Positions 32,493 to 42,967 of a stretch of 64,000 bases of DNA are shown here, piece after piece. Source of the stretch: CAVVAL01 sp963740215 (GTDB taxonomy: Bacteria; Actinomycetota; Actinomycetes; Mycobacteriales; Cryptosporangiaceae); the NCBI GenBank assembly GCA_963740215.1, contig CAVUDJ010000019.1:1984001-2048000 (forward strand), written 5' to 3'. Positions within the stretch are counted from its first letter, which is position 1. Each line of letters opens with the position of its first letter. A program made the position numbers and the translations under genes. The notes beneath the pieces are model-generated. The model saw nothing but the letters and a program-made list of their open reading frames with translations. It had not been told where the DNA came from and ran no database searches.

Positions 32493-35000
32493 CCGTCCTC
32501 CGCACCCAGCTGCGCGGCATCCGCCGCCGTCCCAGCAAGCTGTTCCTCACCGGCCTCGGGATCCTCGTCGCGTCGTTCTTCGCGTACGCGATCGTGCTGG
32601 CGCAACAGGTCACCGAAGACACCATCACCCAGCAGGTCAGCGGGACGCCGAACGGCGCCGACGCCGTGGTGACGAGCGAGCAGGAACCGCTGAAGGCGAA
32701 CCTGCTGGGCGCCGTGGCGAAGACGCCCGGCGTCGCCGAGGTGGCCGGACGCGTCGACGGCGGCGGCGTACTGCTCGGCTCCGTCAAGTCGAGCCGGTAC
32801 TTCACCGTCTTCGCCGACCCGGGAACCGGGCCACTCGCGCGCACCAAGCTGGCATCCGGCACCTACCCGGACAGCCCTGGCGAGATCGGCGTCTCCGCGA
32901 AGACCGCCGAACGCGACGGCATGCGGGTCGGCCAGCAGGTCCAGATCCGGGCCGAGAACGGAACGCCACAGGGCGGAGCACCGGTCACCATGACCGTCAC
33001 CGGTGTGGTCAACACGCCCGATGACTTCGGTTCGACGTTCGTCCTCCGCGATCGTGCCGCCGCACCGCTCGTCGGGGGCAGGTTCAACCGGATGGACGTG
33101 CGGTTCGACACCGGCGCCGCGCCGACGGCCGTTACGCAAGAGCTGTCGACGCTGGTCGCCGGTACCGCCACGGTGCGTGACGCGGAGTCGGTCCGCACCG
33201 AGGAGATCCAGAAGAAGGTCGAGGACATCGAGCCGATCTTCGCGCTGCTCTCGACGTTCGTCGTCATCTCGGTTATCGCGGCGGCACTGGTCGTCACGTC
33301 GACGTTCCGGATCATGTTCGCGCAGCGAATGCGCCAGCTCGCGCTGCTCCGCGCGGTGGGCGCCGCCCGGTCCCGGATCACCGGTGCGCTCATCGTCGAG
33401 GGCGCGATCACCGGTCTGGCGTGCGGCGCCGCGGGCGTGGTTCTCGCGCTGGGGCTCGGCCAGGCCACCCCGCTTGTGGGCGGCGCGTTCGGCATGGACC
33501 TGCCGGCAGCCGGTGCCTCGGTCGGGTGGGCGATCGGGATCGTCGTCGGCGCGGTGTTCGATCACGGTGCTCGCGGTCATGGCACCCGCGTTCACGGCGT
33601 CCCGCGTGTCGCCGCTCCAGGCGCTGCGCACATCGGCCACCACCACGTCGCAGAAGGGCATCGGCGTGCTCCGCGCGCTGTTCGGCCTCGGGCTGGTCGT
33701 CGTCGCGGCCGCGCTCGGCCTGATCGCCCACCTCCGGGTGTCGCCGCTCGACGAGGAGGATCTCCTCGCCCTGCTGACGATCGTCGCCAGCGGAACCGCC
33801 GCGTTCGGCGCGCTCCTCGCGCTCGGCCCGGTGATCGTCCGGCCGCTGCTGAAGGTCGTGGCCTGGCCCATCAGCAAGTTCGGGCCGGTCGGGCGGCTGG
33901 CCGTCGGAGGGGTCGGCGGCGCACCGCGCCGTGCGGCAGCCGTCTCCGCGGTGGTGGCGCTCGGCGTGACGCTGATCTCCGGCGTGCTGATCGGCTCCGC
34001 CACACTCCGCGCGATGGCCGACAGCGAACTCGCCATGGAGTACCCGTCGGACATCCAGGTGCTCAACGTCGAGGAGGGCAGCTCGCTGCCGGCAGACCTC
34101 CCCGACCGGATCGCCAAGCATCCCGAGCTGTCCCAGGTGCTGCCCTACCACCGGACGGTCGCCATGATCGGCGAGCAGGAGCTGCCGCTGGCCGACCTCG
34201 ACGTGCGCGCGCTGCCGAACGCGAAGAAGTTCGACGTGCCGAGCGGCAAGCTCGCCGACCTGGGCCCCGGCCGGATCGCACTGCCGGAGGTCTACGTCGA
34301 CATCCTGCACGTCGGGGTCGGCCAGGAGCTGACCATGAAGGTGGGCCCGAAGACGCGCACCGTAACGGTCGGCGCCCTACTGAGCAGTGCCGGGCCGCTG
34401 GGTGGACCGGCGATCGTCGACCCGGCCGACCTCAAGGCGCTCGACCCGGCAGCCGGGATCGCCGGTGTCCTCGCCAACGCGAAGAGCCAGGAGACGGACG
34501 ACGTCACGAAGGCGCGGGCAGCGGTCATGGCCGAGATCGGCACCACCGGCGGGATCACGGTCGACACCCTCGCCGACGCCCGCGACGAGCTGAACAGCGT
34601 GCTCAACACGCTCACCGGGATCGCGCTCGGCATGCTGGCGCTGACGATCGTCATCGCAGTATCCGGCGTGGGCACCACGACCGCGCTGTCCGTGGTGGAG
34701 CGCACCAAGGAGTCCGGGATGCTGCGCGCGGTCGGCCTATCCAAGCGCGGGCTCAAGGTGAGCATCACCACCGAGGCGGGCCTGTACGGCCTGGTCGGCT
34801 CGGTGATCGGGCTGGTCATGAGCGTGCCCTACTCGGCGCTCATGCTCGGCACCGCCGGAATCGAGACGGCGCCGGAGCTGCCGATCGGCCAGGTCGCGGT
34901 GATGTTCGTGGTGCTCGCCGGCCTGACCGCGCTTGCCGGCCTCCTGCCAGCCCGGCGAGCGGCGAAGGTCAGCCCGGTGGCGGCGCTGGCCCACGAGTAA
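32489..35000 (+). CDS. ABC transporter permease with two FtsX domains (single-base frameshift)
   Basis: The reconstructed 836-residue permease has an N-terminal helix, a large extracytoplasmic domain, an FtsX core (LLSTFVVISVIAAALVVTSTF with MRQLALLRAVGAARSRI), then a second half of the same plan ending in SVVERTKESGMLRAVGLSKRGLK and PARRAAKVSPVAAL. The frame breaks at about 33560: deleting one G changes VFDHGARG into VFITVLAVMAPAFTASRVSP. Everything downstream is intact. It works with the ATPase at 31704-32492, probably exporting a peptide or antibiotic. A strong hairpin follows. Confidence 0.92.
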
Positions 35001-35006
35001 CCCCTG

Positions 35007-35052
35007 TTTGGGCGGCATGTTCGCGGCTATGGCCGCGAACATGCCGCCCAAA
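35007..35052 (+). terminator. Hairpin terminator after the permease
   Basis: Twenty-one paired bases, TTTGGGCGGCATGTTCGCGG and its complement, close on a 4-base loop 7 bases past the permease stop. The outer part TTTGGGCG matches the family B stems at 45910 and 49811. Confidence 0.85.
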
Positions 35053-35136
35053 ACGCGCTTGCCGCACCCTTGACCACAGTCCGCCGTGGGCAGAGGCTCG
35101 TGCACACCCGTGCAACCGACTCCGTAGGAGTGCGCG

Positions 35137-35403
35137 ATGGCCCTCAGCTTTCTGGGGATCTTGCCCAGCACGCCGGATGACGGCTCACCAACCATCTGGT
35201 CGGATGACGCGACCGGGGACCTGATCATCCAGTCGTGGAAGGCAGACCCGGCAACGATCCGAGAGGCGCAGGAAGTCGGCTCGATCCCTGGGCACTCGAC
35301 CGACGTGCCTGACCACGAGACCGTGATCAGGCTGCCCGCCGACATGCTTCAGTTCATCCCGCGCCCAAACGGTGAGGCCAACGGTGGCAACAGCGGTACG
35401 TGA
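35137..35403 (+). CDS. Small hypothetical protein upstream of a DUF6879 gene
   Basis: An 88-residue acidic protein (SDDATGDLIIQSWKADPATIREAQEVG; HETVIRLPADMLQFIP). TAGGAG 7 bases before ATG 35137 supports the start. Similar small proteins precede DUF6879/DUF5753 gene pairs in other actinomycetes. No motif gives a function. The DUF6879 frame overlaps its 3' end, so the three genes form one operon. Confidence 0.75.
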   Translation: MALSFLGILPSTPDDGSPTIWSDDATGDLIIQSWKADPATIREAQEVGSIPGHSTDVPDHETVIRLPADMLQFIPRPNGEANGGNSGT

Positions 35404-35902
35404 GGCGCTGGCTCGGGCTCAGCGCTCAGCGATGCACCTTGAGATGCGCGACAGCTACATGCGCGACGATCCCGCATTCATCCGCTGGCAGGCGGGGCAC
35501 CGTGAGGACCCAGAGAACCGGGTGTCCTGGTGGCGTCCGTGGCTGGACGTGGTGGCTGAGACGACCGGTCGGGGCGTGCTCATGCGTCGTCTGCGAGTCG
35601 TGTCGGAGCCGCTGAACGACTACATCCGATACGAGTACGACATCACGTTCACCAACGTCGCAGCAGGAGAGTTGGTCCGCTGGCTGCCTCGTTCGCGTGC
35701 GCGCGATCTGTTGCTACCCGCGCTGGACGGCTGGGTCGTGGATGAACAGATCCTGATCCTGCACCACTTCAGCGGGGACGGTCAGTGGACCGACCCGGGC
35801 ATGGAGGTCTGCACCGATCCGGCGTTGGTCAAGCAGTATGCGGCAGCGTACGAGGCCGCTTGGGAACGAGGCATCCCGCACGGCGAGTACCAACCCAGCT
35901 AA
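35372..35902 (+). CDS. DUF6879-family protein
   Basis: The product has the DUF6879 pattern HLEMRDSYMRDDPAFIRWQAG, RRLRVVSEPLNDYIRYEYDITF, VAAGELVRWLPRSRARDLLLPALDGWVVDEQ and ends near ILHHFSGDGQW. GTG 35372 gives 176 residues but overlaps the upstream gene; ATG 35432 (MHLEMRD) is a possible later start. The family nearly always sits beside an XRE/DUF5753 regulator, as here. Its function is not known. Confidence 0.88.
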   Translation: MRPTVATAVREALARAQRSAMHLEMRDSYMRDDPAFIRWQAGHREDPENRVSWWRPWLDVVAETTGRGVLMRRLRVVSEPLNDYIRYEYDITFTNVAAGELVRWLPRSRARDLLLPALDGWVVDEQILILHHFSGDGQWTDPGMEVCTDPALVKQYAAAYEAAWERGIPHGEYQPS

Positions 35903-35913
35903 CGCTATCTGTC

Positions 35914-36762
35914 ATGGCCGTCTCAAGGTCTTCAAGTGCCCAGCAAGCCCGGCAGGCTCTGGCGGACCGCCTCGCTGACCTCTGCCGGGATGCTGGGCTG
36001 ACCGGGCGCAATGTCGCGGAGCGATGCGGCTGGCATCCGTCCAAGTCGTCACGGATCATGAACGCCCGTACGCCCCCATCAGCGGACGACATCCAGAAAT
36101 GGTGCAGCGCGTGCGGGGTGGAGGATCAGACAGCCGATCTGATCGCCTCGCTGCGGACCGCTGAAGGCATGTGGATCGGTTGGCGACGCATGGAGCGCGC
36201 CGGGCTGAAGCTGGCGCAGGAAGCACGCTTGCCGCTGTACGAGCGCACGCACCGTTTCCGCTCGTATTCGTCGTGGTTCGTGCCGGGACTGATCCAGACG
36301 CACGGCTACACCGAAGCCGTGTTGCGCGCCGTTCAGCGCCGCAGGGTCGAGGTCGACGACGTGGCCGAAGCGGTGGCCGCCCGCATGGAGCGCCAGCGCG
36401 TGCTGTACGAGGGTGATCGGCGGTTTGCGTTCCTCGTTGAGGAGTCGGTCTTGCGGAACGGCATCGGTGGACCGGACGTGCTAATCGGGCAGCTTGGCCA
36501 TCTGTTGACGGTCGGGTCGCTGCCCAACGCCAGCTTGGGCGTGGTGCCCATGCGGGCGGATCGTTCGCGGATGCCGGTGGAGGGGTTCTGGATCTTCGGC
36601 ACGGCACAAGTCAACGTCGAGTTGGTCTCCGGCTATCTCACGATCACACAGCCAAGCGAGGTCGCCATGTACGCCGACACGTTCGCGGAGCTGGCCGACC
36701 TGGCGGTCTACGGGTCCGAGGCTTGCGCGCTGATTACTGCCGCCATGGACGCCACCGAGTGA
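35914..36762 (+). CDS. XRE regulator with DUF5753 domain
   Basis: The 282-residue protein has an N-terminal HTH (LCRDAGLTGRNVAERCGWHPSKSSRIMNARTPPSADDIQKW) and a C-terminal DUF5753 domain (YERTHRFRSYSSWFVPGLIQTHGYTEAVLRA, ARMERQRVL, FLVEESVLRNGIG, GVVPM). This type is common in actinomycetes and pairs with DUF397 or DUF6879 partners; some such pairs act in development, others resemble toxin-antitoxin units. It starts 11 bases after the DUF6879 gene. Confidence 0.93.
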   Translation: MAVSRSSSAQQARQALADRLADLCRDAGLTGRNVAERCGWHPSKSSRIMNARTPPSADDIQKWCSACGVEDQTADLIASLRTAEGMWIGWRRMERAGLKLAQEARLPLYERTHRFRSYSSWFVPGLIQTHGYTEAVLRAVQRRRVEVDDVAEAVAARMERQRVLYEGDRRFAFLVEESVLRNGIGGPDVLIGQLGHLLTVGSLPNASLGVVPMRADRSRMPVEGFWIFGTAQVNVELVSGYLTITQPSEVAMYADTFAELADLAVYGSEACALITAAMDATE

Positions 36763-36832
36763 CGAAGAGGCCCGACATCGACCGCTAGGAGCGCCTGGCA
36801 CCTGACCATTGCCACGCCATCATGCGTCCACT

Positions 36833-36898
36833 TTGGACTAGTCGGGAAAGGTAACCGAATCTTTCGACTGGAAGCGTTTCCTTCCCCGACTAGTCCAA
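36833..36898. repeat. Dispersed hairpin, family D (copy 2)
   Basis: Arms TTGGACTAGTCGGG and CCCCGACTAGTCCAA flank an inner pair AAAGGTAACCG/CGTTTCCTT with mismatches. It shares the GGAAGGTAACC core with 20714-20789 and 59858-59940. It could end the DUF5753 transcript. Confidence 0.7.
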
Positions 36899-36909
36899 TT
36901 TAGACCTCC

Positions 36910-37033
36910 TAGCGCGGGGTGAGAACGCAGAACTCGTTGCCCTGCGGGTCGGCCATGACTTTCCAGCGCACGTTCTTCTGCCCGACGTCGACCCTCACGG
37001 CGCTCAGCGCCTCCAGCCGGGCCACCTCGTCGG
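36910..37033 (-). pseudogene. 3' fragment of a VOC-family gene
   Basis: The minus strand reads DEVARLEALSAVRVDVGQKN, VRWKVMADPQGNEFCVLTPR and a TAG stop, matching the end of the intact VOC gene at 37374-38096 at about 90% base identity. The upstream nine tenths of the gene are absent. The changes (LSAEVER to HADEVAR) show it came from a paralogue, not a fresh copy. Confidence 0.85.
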
Positions 37034-37038
37034 CGTGC

Positions 37039-37086
37039 GACTGGTCGTGAGCGTGCCCTACTCAGCGCTCATGCTCGGCGCCGCCG
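37039..37086 (+). repeat. 48-bp fragment duplicated from the ABC permease
   Basis: CTGGTCGTGAGCGTGCCCTA and CTCATGCTCGGCGCCGCCGG repeat the permease sequence at 34812-34858 with three mismatches. It joins directly to the VOC fragment and replaces the C-terminal codons of the antitoxin gene on the other strand. Confidence 0.85.
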
Positions 37087-37261
37087 GCTTGTTGAAGATG
37101 CCGGCCAAGTCATCCCACCTTCGCCACGCGCGCGGGCTGACCGGGCCGAGGACGGCCGCCGGCCGGCCGGACACCGTAATCGTCACCCGTTCGCCAGCCT
37201 GGGCACGGCGTACCAGATCGCTGGCGTTCCGCCGCATCTCGCGTAGCCCTACTTCGCTCAT
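37058..37261 (-). CDS. Phd/YefM-type antitoxin, orphan, C-terminus replaced
   Basis: The 67-residue product has the Phd/YefM DNA-binding fold: MSEVGLREMRRNASDLVRRAQAGERVTITVSGRPAAVLGPVSPRAW. The last residues (PAAPSMSAE) are encoded by the reverse complement of a duplicated permease fragment, so the toxin-binding tail is truncated. No PIN-domain toxin gene follows on the minus strand, where the VOC fragment now lies. It is probably the leftover of a VapBC-like module. Confidence 0.8.
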   Translation of the reverse strand: MSEVGLREMRRNASDLVRRAQAGERVTITVSGRPAAVLGPVSPRAWRRWDDLAGIFNKPAAPSMSAE

Positions 37262-37373
37262 GCTTCTGACTGAGGACCTGTGCTCACCGACCTGGTGCCA
37301 GCCTCGCCCTGTCAGCTACGTCCACCCTTGACCGGAGTCCGCCGTGGGTGACCAGCCGGTCGGCTCGGCCCGT

Positions 37374-38096
37374 TCAGCGCGGGGTGAGCACGCAGAACTC
37401 GTTGCCCTGCGGGTCGGCCATGACCTTCCAGCGCACGTTCTTCTGCCCAACGTCGACCCTCACGGCACCGAGCGCCTCCAGCCGCTCCACCTCCGCCGAC
37501 AGCGAGTCGTCCACGTCCGGCGCGACGTCGAGGTGGACCCGGTTCTTCACGGTCTTCGGATCGGTGGTCCGCAGGAGCTCCAGGTACGGCCCGCCCTCCT
37601 CGCTCCGCAGCGACGCGTAGACGTCCTTGGTCTCGACCACCGGCCAGCCGGACGCCGCCGACCAGAACGGCGCCAGCGCCGCCGGCTCCGGGGTGTCGAG
37701 CACGATGGCCGCCAGGACACCGGTGTCGCGGTAGGTGTCGCGCGGTTCGAGGACGCAGAACTCGTTGCCCTCCGGATCGGCCAGCACCACGAACGGCACA
37801 TCACGCTGTCCGATGTCGACACGGCGCGCGCCGAGCGACACGAACCGCGCCACGATCTCGGCCTGCTCCTGCAGACTGCTGCTGGCGAGGTCGAGGTGCG
37901 CGCGGTTCTTGCCGGTCTTCGGTTCGGGTACGGGAACGAAGACCAGCTCGACGCCGGGTTCGTAGTCCGGCGGCTGGATGCAGACCTCGTTGGCGTCCTC
38001 GTAGGTGACCGACCAGCCGAGCGCCGTCGACCAGAAGCCGGACAGCGCGGCCATGTCGTTCGCGTCGCAGACGACGTTCGTCAGACGAGTCGTCAC
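37374..38096 (-). CDS. VOC-family protein with two glyoxalase-like domains
   Basis: The 240-residue protein holds two VOC modules: TRLTNVVCDANDMAALSGFWSTALGWSVTYED ... DVPFVVLADPEGNEFCVLEPRD and AAIVLDTPEPAALAPFWSAASGWPVVE ... RWKVMADPQGNEFCVLTP. Each ends in the DPxGNEFCVL strand usual in this subfamily, and the paired RAHLDLA and RVHLDVA motifs give possible metal-binding His. Its GTG start overlaps the stop of the membrane protein (GTGA), making it the last gene of the operon that begins with the amidotransferase and glnE. Substrate unknown. Confidence 0.92.
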   Translation of the reverse strand: MTTRLTNVVCDANDMAALSGFWSTALGWSVTYEDANEVCIQPPDYEPGVELVFVPVPEPKTGKNRAHLDLASSSLQEQAEIVARFVSLGARRVDIGQRDVPFVVLADPEGNEFCVLEPRDTYRDTGVLAAIVLDTPEPAALAPFWSAASGWPVVETKDVYASLRSEEGGPYLELLRTTDPKTVKNRVHLDVAPDVDDSLSAEVERLEALGAVRVDVGQKNVRWKVMADPQGNEFCVLTPR

Positions 38097-40016
38097 GTCA
38101 GCACGCCGATCGTTGCGGTGATCCAGAGTTCGCTGGTGAGCGTGTACTCGCCGGCTCGCTGGAGCCGCAACTCGACCCAGTCGTCCTCGCCGGGCTCGAT
38201 GCAGCCGTCCGGACCCTTGAGCACCAGCCAGCGCGACCAGCGCACGCGCACGGTGAGGTCGGTGGCGACCGGCACGTCGAAGCGGACCTTCGTCGGGCCG
38301 GACTCGATCAGCTCGCCCGGGCGGTCGACCAGCGGACGGCTGCCGACGACCTTGTAGAGCTGCCAGTCACCGGACTCCCAGACGCGCTGCAGGTACGGCA
38401 GGTTCGCCTCGATCAGCGACGCCTCCTCGCGTCCGCCGAAGTCGAGCTTGGTGCCGGAACCGGGACGCGGCGTCGCCACGTAGTCGACGGCGTTGTGATA
38501 GAGCCAGTTCAGGTAGGTACGCGGGGTGAGCGATCCGTTGTAGAAGATCGCGTTGCGCTCCACGTCGACCTGGCGCAGCCACCCGCGGGCGATGGGCACG
38601 GCGTCGGCGATGAACGTCGCCTCCCAGTGGTCGCGCAGCGGCACCACCTCGACGCGGCCGATCGGTCGGCGCCGGTTCAGCTCGTCGATGAGCGGCTGGT
38701 GGAACCACCGCTGCGCGGCCCGCTCCCCCGCGTACGCGAGGTCGTCGGCGACCAGTGGCGGCTGCCACCAGCAGATCGCGGCGATCACGCCGGCCAGCCA
38801 GCGCTTGTCGAGCGAGGAGACGGCCACCGCGATCGGCGCGGCGAACAGGATCGGCAGCCGGATGATGTTGCTGCCGACCGGGCTCTCGAAGTAGAACGAG
38901 CCCGCCGTGCTCAGGGCGGTGATCACCGCGGCGATGCGCAGCGCCTTCTGCTCCTTCGGGAACAGGAAGAACGCGGCGACGCAGACCGCGACGGTGACCT
39001 TCATCGACCCCTCGTCGAAGGGCTGCTCGCCGCCGTCGCGGAACAGCAGGGCCGGCGGCACCAGCGCGAGGCCGGCGCCGATGCAGAGCGCCGCGCCCTC
39101 CTTGCGCCTGCCGGCCAGGAACAGGGCGGTGCCGCAGATGCCGGTGAACACGCCGGCCACCGGACTGCCCGCACTGCTCAGCGCGGCGAGCAGGCCCGCC
39201 AGACCGAGCCGCCACCGCTCCGGCACCCGCGGCAGCACGAGCGCGCACAGCGCAAGCATGCCGAACGCGATGCCGAGCGCGAACGTCGTACGGCCGCTGA
39301 CCAGGTTGAACACGCCGACGATGGCGCCGAGCACGCCGCCGAGCGTCGGCCGGCGCGCACCGACCCGCGCCAGCAGCCACGCGAAGGCGACCGCCGAGAT
39401 GACGCATGACGTGGCTCCGACGCCGCGCGACCCGAGCAACGCGTTGAGCGGCCCCGTGAACGCGCTGTACCCGAAGGGGTAGACGCCGCCGTACCAGCGC
39501 AGGTCGACCGGCACGAACCCGTGTTCGCGGAAGAAGTGACCCCGCGCCACCTGTGCCGAGAGGTCGGTGCCGGCGAGCGGGAGGAACAGGAAGCCGACCG
39601 AGAGCACCAGCGAGACGGCGAGCGTCACGAGCACCGGCTGCCGGTACGGGGGCGGCAGCAGCCGGTCGAACAGCGGGACGGGCTCGCCCTTCACCGGCGG
39701 AGGTGGGTCGACGTCCGTCACCGGCGGTGACGGGGATACGGGCATCTCGGCGACCGGCGTGGCCAGGGCCCTCGTCAGCAGCGCGCTCGCCGCCGCCTCG
39801 GCGGGGACCTTGGCCGGCGGCTTGGCGGCGGCCTCGGCAGCTTGGCGGGGGCCTCGGCAGGCTTGGCGGCGGCCTTGGCGGGCTGGCGGCGGCCCTGGCG
39901 GGGGACTCGGCTGGCTTGGCGGCGGCCTTGGCCAGCGGCGGGTCGGCAGCCAGTGCCTCCTCCAGTTCGGCCAGGTCCATCTCGCCGGTGGCCGGCAGAT
40001 CCGGCTGATCAGGCAT
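38093..40016 (-). CDS. Polytopic membrane protein coupled to glnE (N-terminal linker with two indels)
   Basis: Residues from about 110 on form roughly ten membrane helices (PVLVTLAVSLVLSVGFLFLPLAG through VIAAICWWQPPL), then a C-terminal extracytoplasmic domain of about 190 residues. The loop RWYGGVYPFGYSAFTGPLNALLG after helix 1 resembles those of GT-C type glycosyltransferases, but this is weak. The start ATG 40016 (MPDQPDLPATGEMDLAELEEAL) overlaps the glnE stop. The Ala/Lys/Pro-rich linker reads through only if one base is restored near 39883 and another near 39841, giving 641 residues. It is coupled to glnE upstream and the VOC gene downstream. Confidence 0.8.
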
Positions 40017-42967
40017 GGAACACCCTCTCCACCGCCCGGCGCCCCCTTCTCATCGTCCTCAGGTAATCGTCCACGAACTCGCCCGGATCGGCGCCCGGAG
40101 CCGCGCCGACCGCCCGCGCCACCCCGACCAGCTCCGGACCGTGGCGCGGCAGCTGGTCCGACGGGCGCCCCCGGACCAGCATGATCGCGTTGCGCACGCG
40201 GCTCGCCAGCAGCCACGCCGAGACGAGCGCGTCGTGGTCTGCGGCGCTCACCAGACCGGCGTCACTGGCGGCGGCGAGCGCTTCGAGAGTACGCGGCGTC
40301 CGCAGCGCGCTGATCTCGGCCGCGTGCTGAAGCTGCAACAACTGGACCGTCCACTCGACGTCGGCGAGCCCGCCGCGCCCGAGCTTGGCGTGGGTGGCCG
40401 GGTCGGCGCCGCGGGGCAGCCGTTCGGCGTCCACCCGGGCCTTGATGCGGCGTACCTCGATGACCTGGGCATTCGCGATCCCACCCGCCGGGTACCGGAT
40501 CGGGTCGACGAGCTTGAGGAACCGCTCGCCCAGGCCCGCGTCGCCGGCCACCGGCCTGGCCCGCAGCAACGCCTGGGCCTCCCAGATGTGCGACCACCGC
40601 CGGTAGTACTCGGCGTACGACGCGAGGCTGCGGCTCGGCGGGCCCTGCCGGCCTTCCGGGCGCAGCGTGGTGTCGAGGCCGACCGGCGGGTCCGGCGCGG
40701 GAGCCGCCAGGAGCCGCCGCATCTCCTCGGCGACGGCGGCAGCGGCTCCGGCGGCCTCCGCGTCGCGAACCCCGGGCGCCGGCTCGTGGACGAATATCAC
40801 GTCGGCGTCCGACGCGTACGACATCTCGCCGCCGCCAAGGCGTCCCATGCCGATGATCGCGATCGTCGCGGGCAGCGCGTTCCAACCGCGTGCGCGCACG
40901 ACCGAGCGGGTCGCGACCTTCAGCGCGGCGGCGAGGACGGCGTCGGTGACGTCGGTGAGCGCCTGACCGACCTGCACCGTGTCGACCTTGTCCAGCAGAT
41001 CGGCGCACGCGATGCGCAGCAGCTCGCGGCGGCGCAGCGCGCGGGCGGCGACCACGCCCGGCTCCGGCGCGTCGGTGTACCGCTCGACGGCGGAGTTCAG
41101 CAGACCGCGCAGCGACTCGGGCGTGCGCGGGACGAGCTCGGAGTCGTCGGCGAGCAGCCGCAGGCCCTCCGGATCACGTCCGAGCAGGTCGGCGACGTAC
41201 CGGCTGGTGCCGAGCACGCGGGCGAACCGCACCGCGACCAGTCCCTCGTCGCGCAGCAGCCGCAGGTACCAGGGCGTCTGGCCGAGCCGGTCGGACACCT
41301 TACGGTAAGCGAGCAGGCCGGCGTCCGGGTCGGGCGCGTCGGCGAACGCCTGCAGGATCGTGGGCAGCAGCGCCCGTTGCAGCGCCGCCCGCCGGCTCAC
41401 GCCCGCCGTGAGCGACTCGATGTGGCGCAGCGCCCCGCCCGGATCGGCGAAGCCGAGCACCTCCAGCAGCGCGCGGGCGGCGTCGGGGGTGAGCCGGACG
41501 CGCGTCGGTCGTGACGCTCGCGGCCGCCTCCAGCAACGGCCGATAGAACAGCTTCTCGTGCAGCCGCCGCACCTCGCGGGCGTGCCGGGACCACTCGGCG
41601 TGGAACCGCTCCACGGCCAGTGCGCGGGCGTCGCCGCGGAACCCGAGAGCCTGGGCGAGCCAGCGCAGCCCGTTCTCGTCGTCCGGCAGCCGGTGGGTAC
41701 GCCGCAGCCGTTGGAGCTGCAGCCGGTGCTCGATCTGGCGGAGGAACCGGTACGAGTGGTCGAGCGCCTCGCCGTCGGCGCGCCCGATGTAGCCGCCGTC
41801 GGTGAGGGCACGGATCGCGTCGAGGGTGCTGCCGGTGCGCAGCGACTCGTCGCTGCGTCCGTGCACGAGCTGGAGCAGCTGGACGGCGAACTCGATGTCG
41901 CGAAGGCCACCCGGTCCGAGTTTGATCTCGCGTTCGGCGCCGCGCGCGGGGAGGCTGTCCACGACCCGCCGCCGCATCGCACGCACGTCGGCGACCACGC
42001 CGGGCCGGTCGGCGGCGTGCCACACCAGCGGCGTGACGAGATCCATCCACTCCTGGGCCAGCGCGAGGTCACCGGCCACTGGGCGAGCCTTGAGTAGCGC
42101 CTGGAACTCCCACGTACGTGCCCACTGCTTGTAGTACGCGGCGTGGCTGGCGAGCGTTCGCACCAGCGGCCCGTCCTTGCCCTCGGGCCGGAGGGCCGCG
42201 TCGACGGGCCACGCGACCCGCTGGCAGATCCGCATCATCGTGCTCGCGAGCGTGGTGGCGGTGCGCAGGGCGGCAGTCACGTCGACGTCGTCGCCGGCCG
42301 GTTCGGCGACGAAGATGACGTCCACGTCGCTGACGTAGTTCAGCTCGTGCCCGCCGCACTTGCCCATGCCGATCACGGCGAGACGCGCCGGTGGCGCGTC
42401 CGCAGGCAGTTCCCGGGCCGCGATCGCCAACCCGGCTTCGAGCGTGGCCGCCGCCAGATCAGAGAGTTCCGCGGTGATCTCTGCGACGTCGGCACCGTCG
42501 TGGCTGGGCGCCGTGACGTCCCGAGCGGCGATCTGGAGCAGGCACCGCCGGTAGGCGTGGCGCAGGTCGTCGGCGGTGTCGAAGTCGGTACCCAGGACGG
42601 TGCGGTCGTCCGAGATGAGCTGCCGCCACTCCGTCGGGTTCGCGATCAGATGGTCGCCGAGCGCGGCGGAGGCGCCAAGGATGCCGATCAGCCGGCCGCG
42701 TAGCCCCTCGTCCGTGGCGACCACGGAGCGCAACTCCTCCCGGTCGTCCTGCGCGGCGGCGAGCCGGTGCAGCGCCCGCACGGCGAGGTCGGGATCGTCG
42801 GCGCGGGCCAGCGTGGCCACCACCTCGGCGGCCGCGTCGTCCACGGCGCCGCGTTGCGGATCCCACCAGCGCAGGCCGCTGCCGGGGCCGAGCAGGTGGG
42901 CGACGACCCGGGGGTCGGCGAACCCGAACCGGGCCAAGCTGGCCGATCCGCCGCCGACCGGCCGCAT
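40009..42967 (-). CDS. glnE: Glutamine synthetase adenylyltransferase / deadenylylase (single-base frameshift)
   Basis: GlnE attaches and removes AMP on the Tyr of GSI. The reconstructed 985 residues match the family length. Two nucleotidyltransferase domains carry the paired-Asp motifs GMGKCGGHELNYVSDVDVIF (N-terminal) and GMGRLGGGEMSYASDADVIF (C-terminal); each is followed by GPGGLRDIEFAVQLLQL- or GRGGLADVEWTVQLLQL-type helices. The frame breaks at about 41500; removing one base joins AAASVTTD to VRLTPDAARALLEVLG. The ATG shares its A with the amidotransferase stop codon, and its stop overlaps the membrane gene. Its target glnA lies 28 kb away in this window. Confidence 0.95.

Noticed and set aside
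33540..33580. Programmed frameshift in the ABC permease
   Set aside because: No slippery heptamer, pseudoknot or internal Shine-Dalgarno is apparent, and the same type of single extra G occurs in many unrelated genes here, so sequence error is simpler.
38495..39409. 304-residue frame opposite the membrane protein
   Set aside because: Arg/Asp/Gln-rich antisense shadow of a well-supported membrane protein.
38093..40016. Longer 707-residue version of the membrane protein starting upstream at 40216
   Set aside because: The extra N-terminus is Arg/Pro/Gly-rich and lies within the glnE 3' end; ATG 40016 with two restored bases gives a coherent start.
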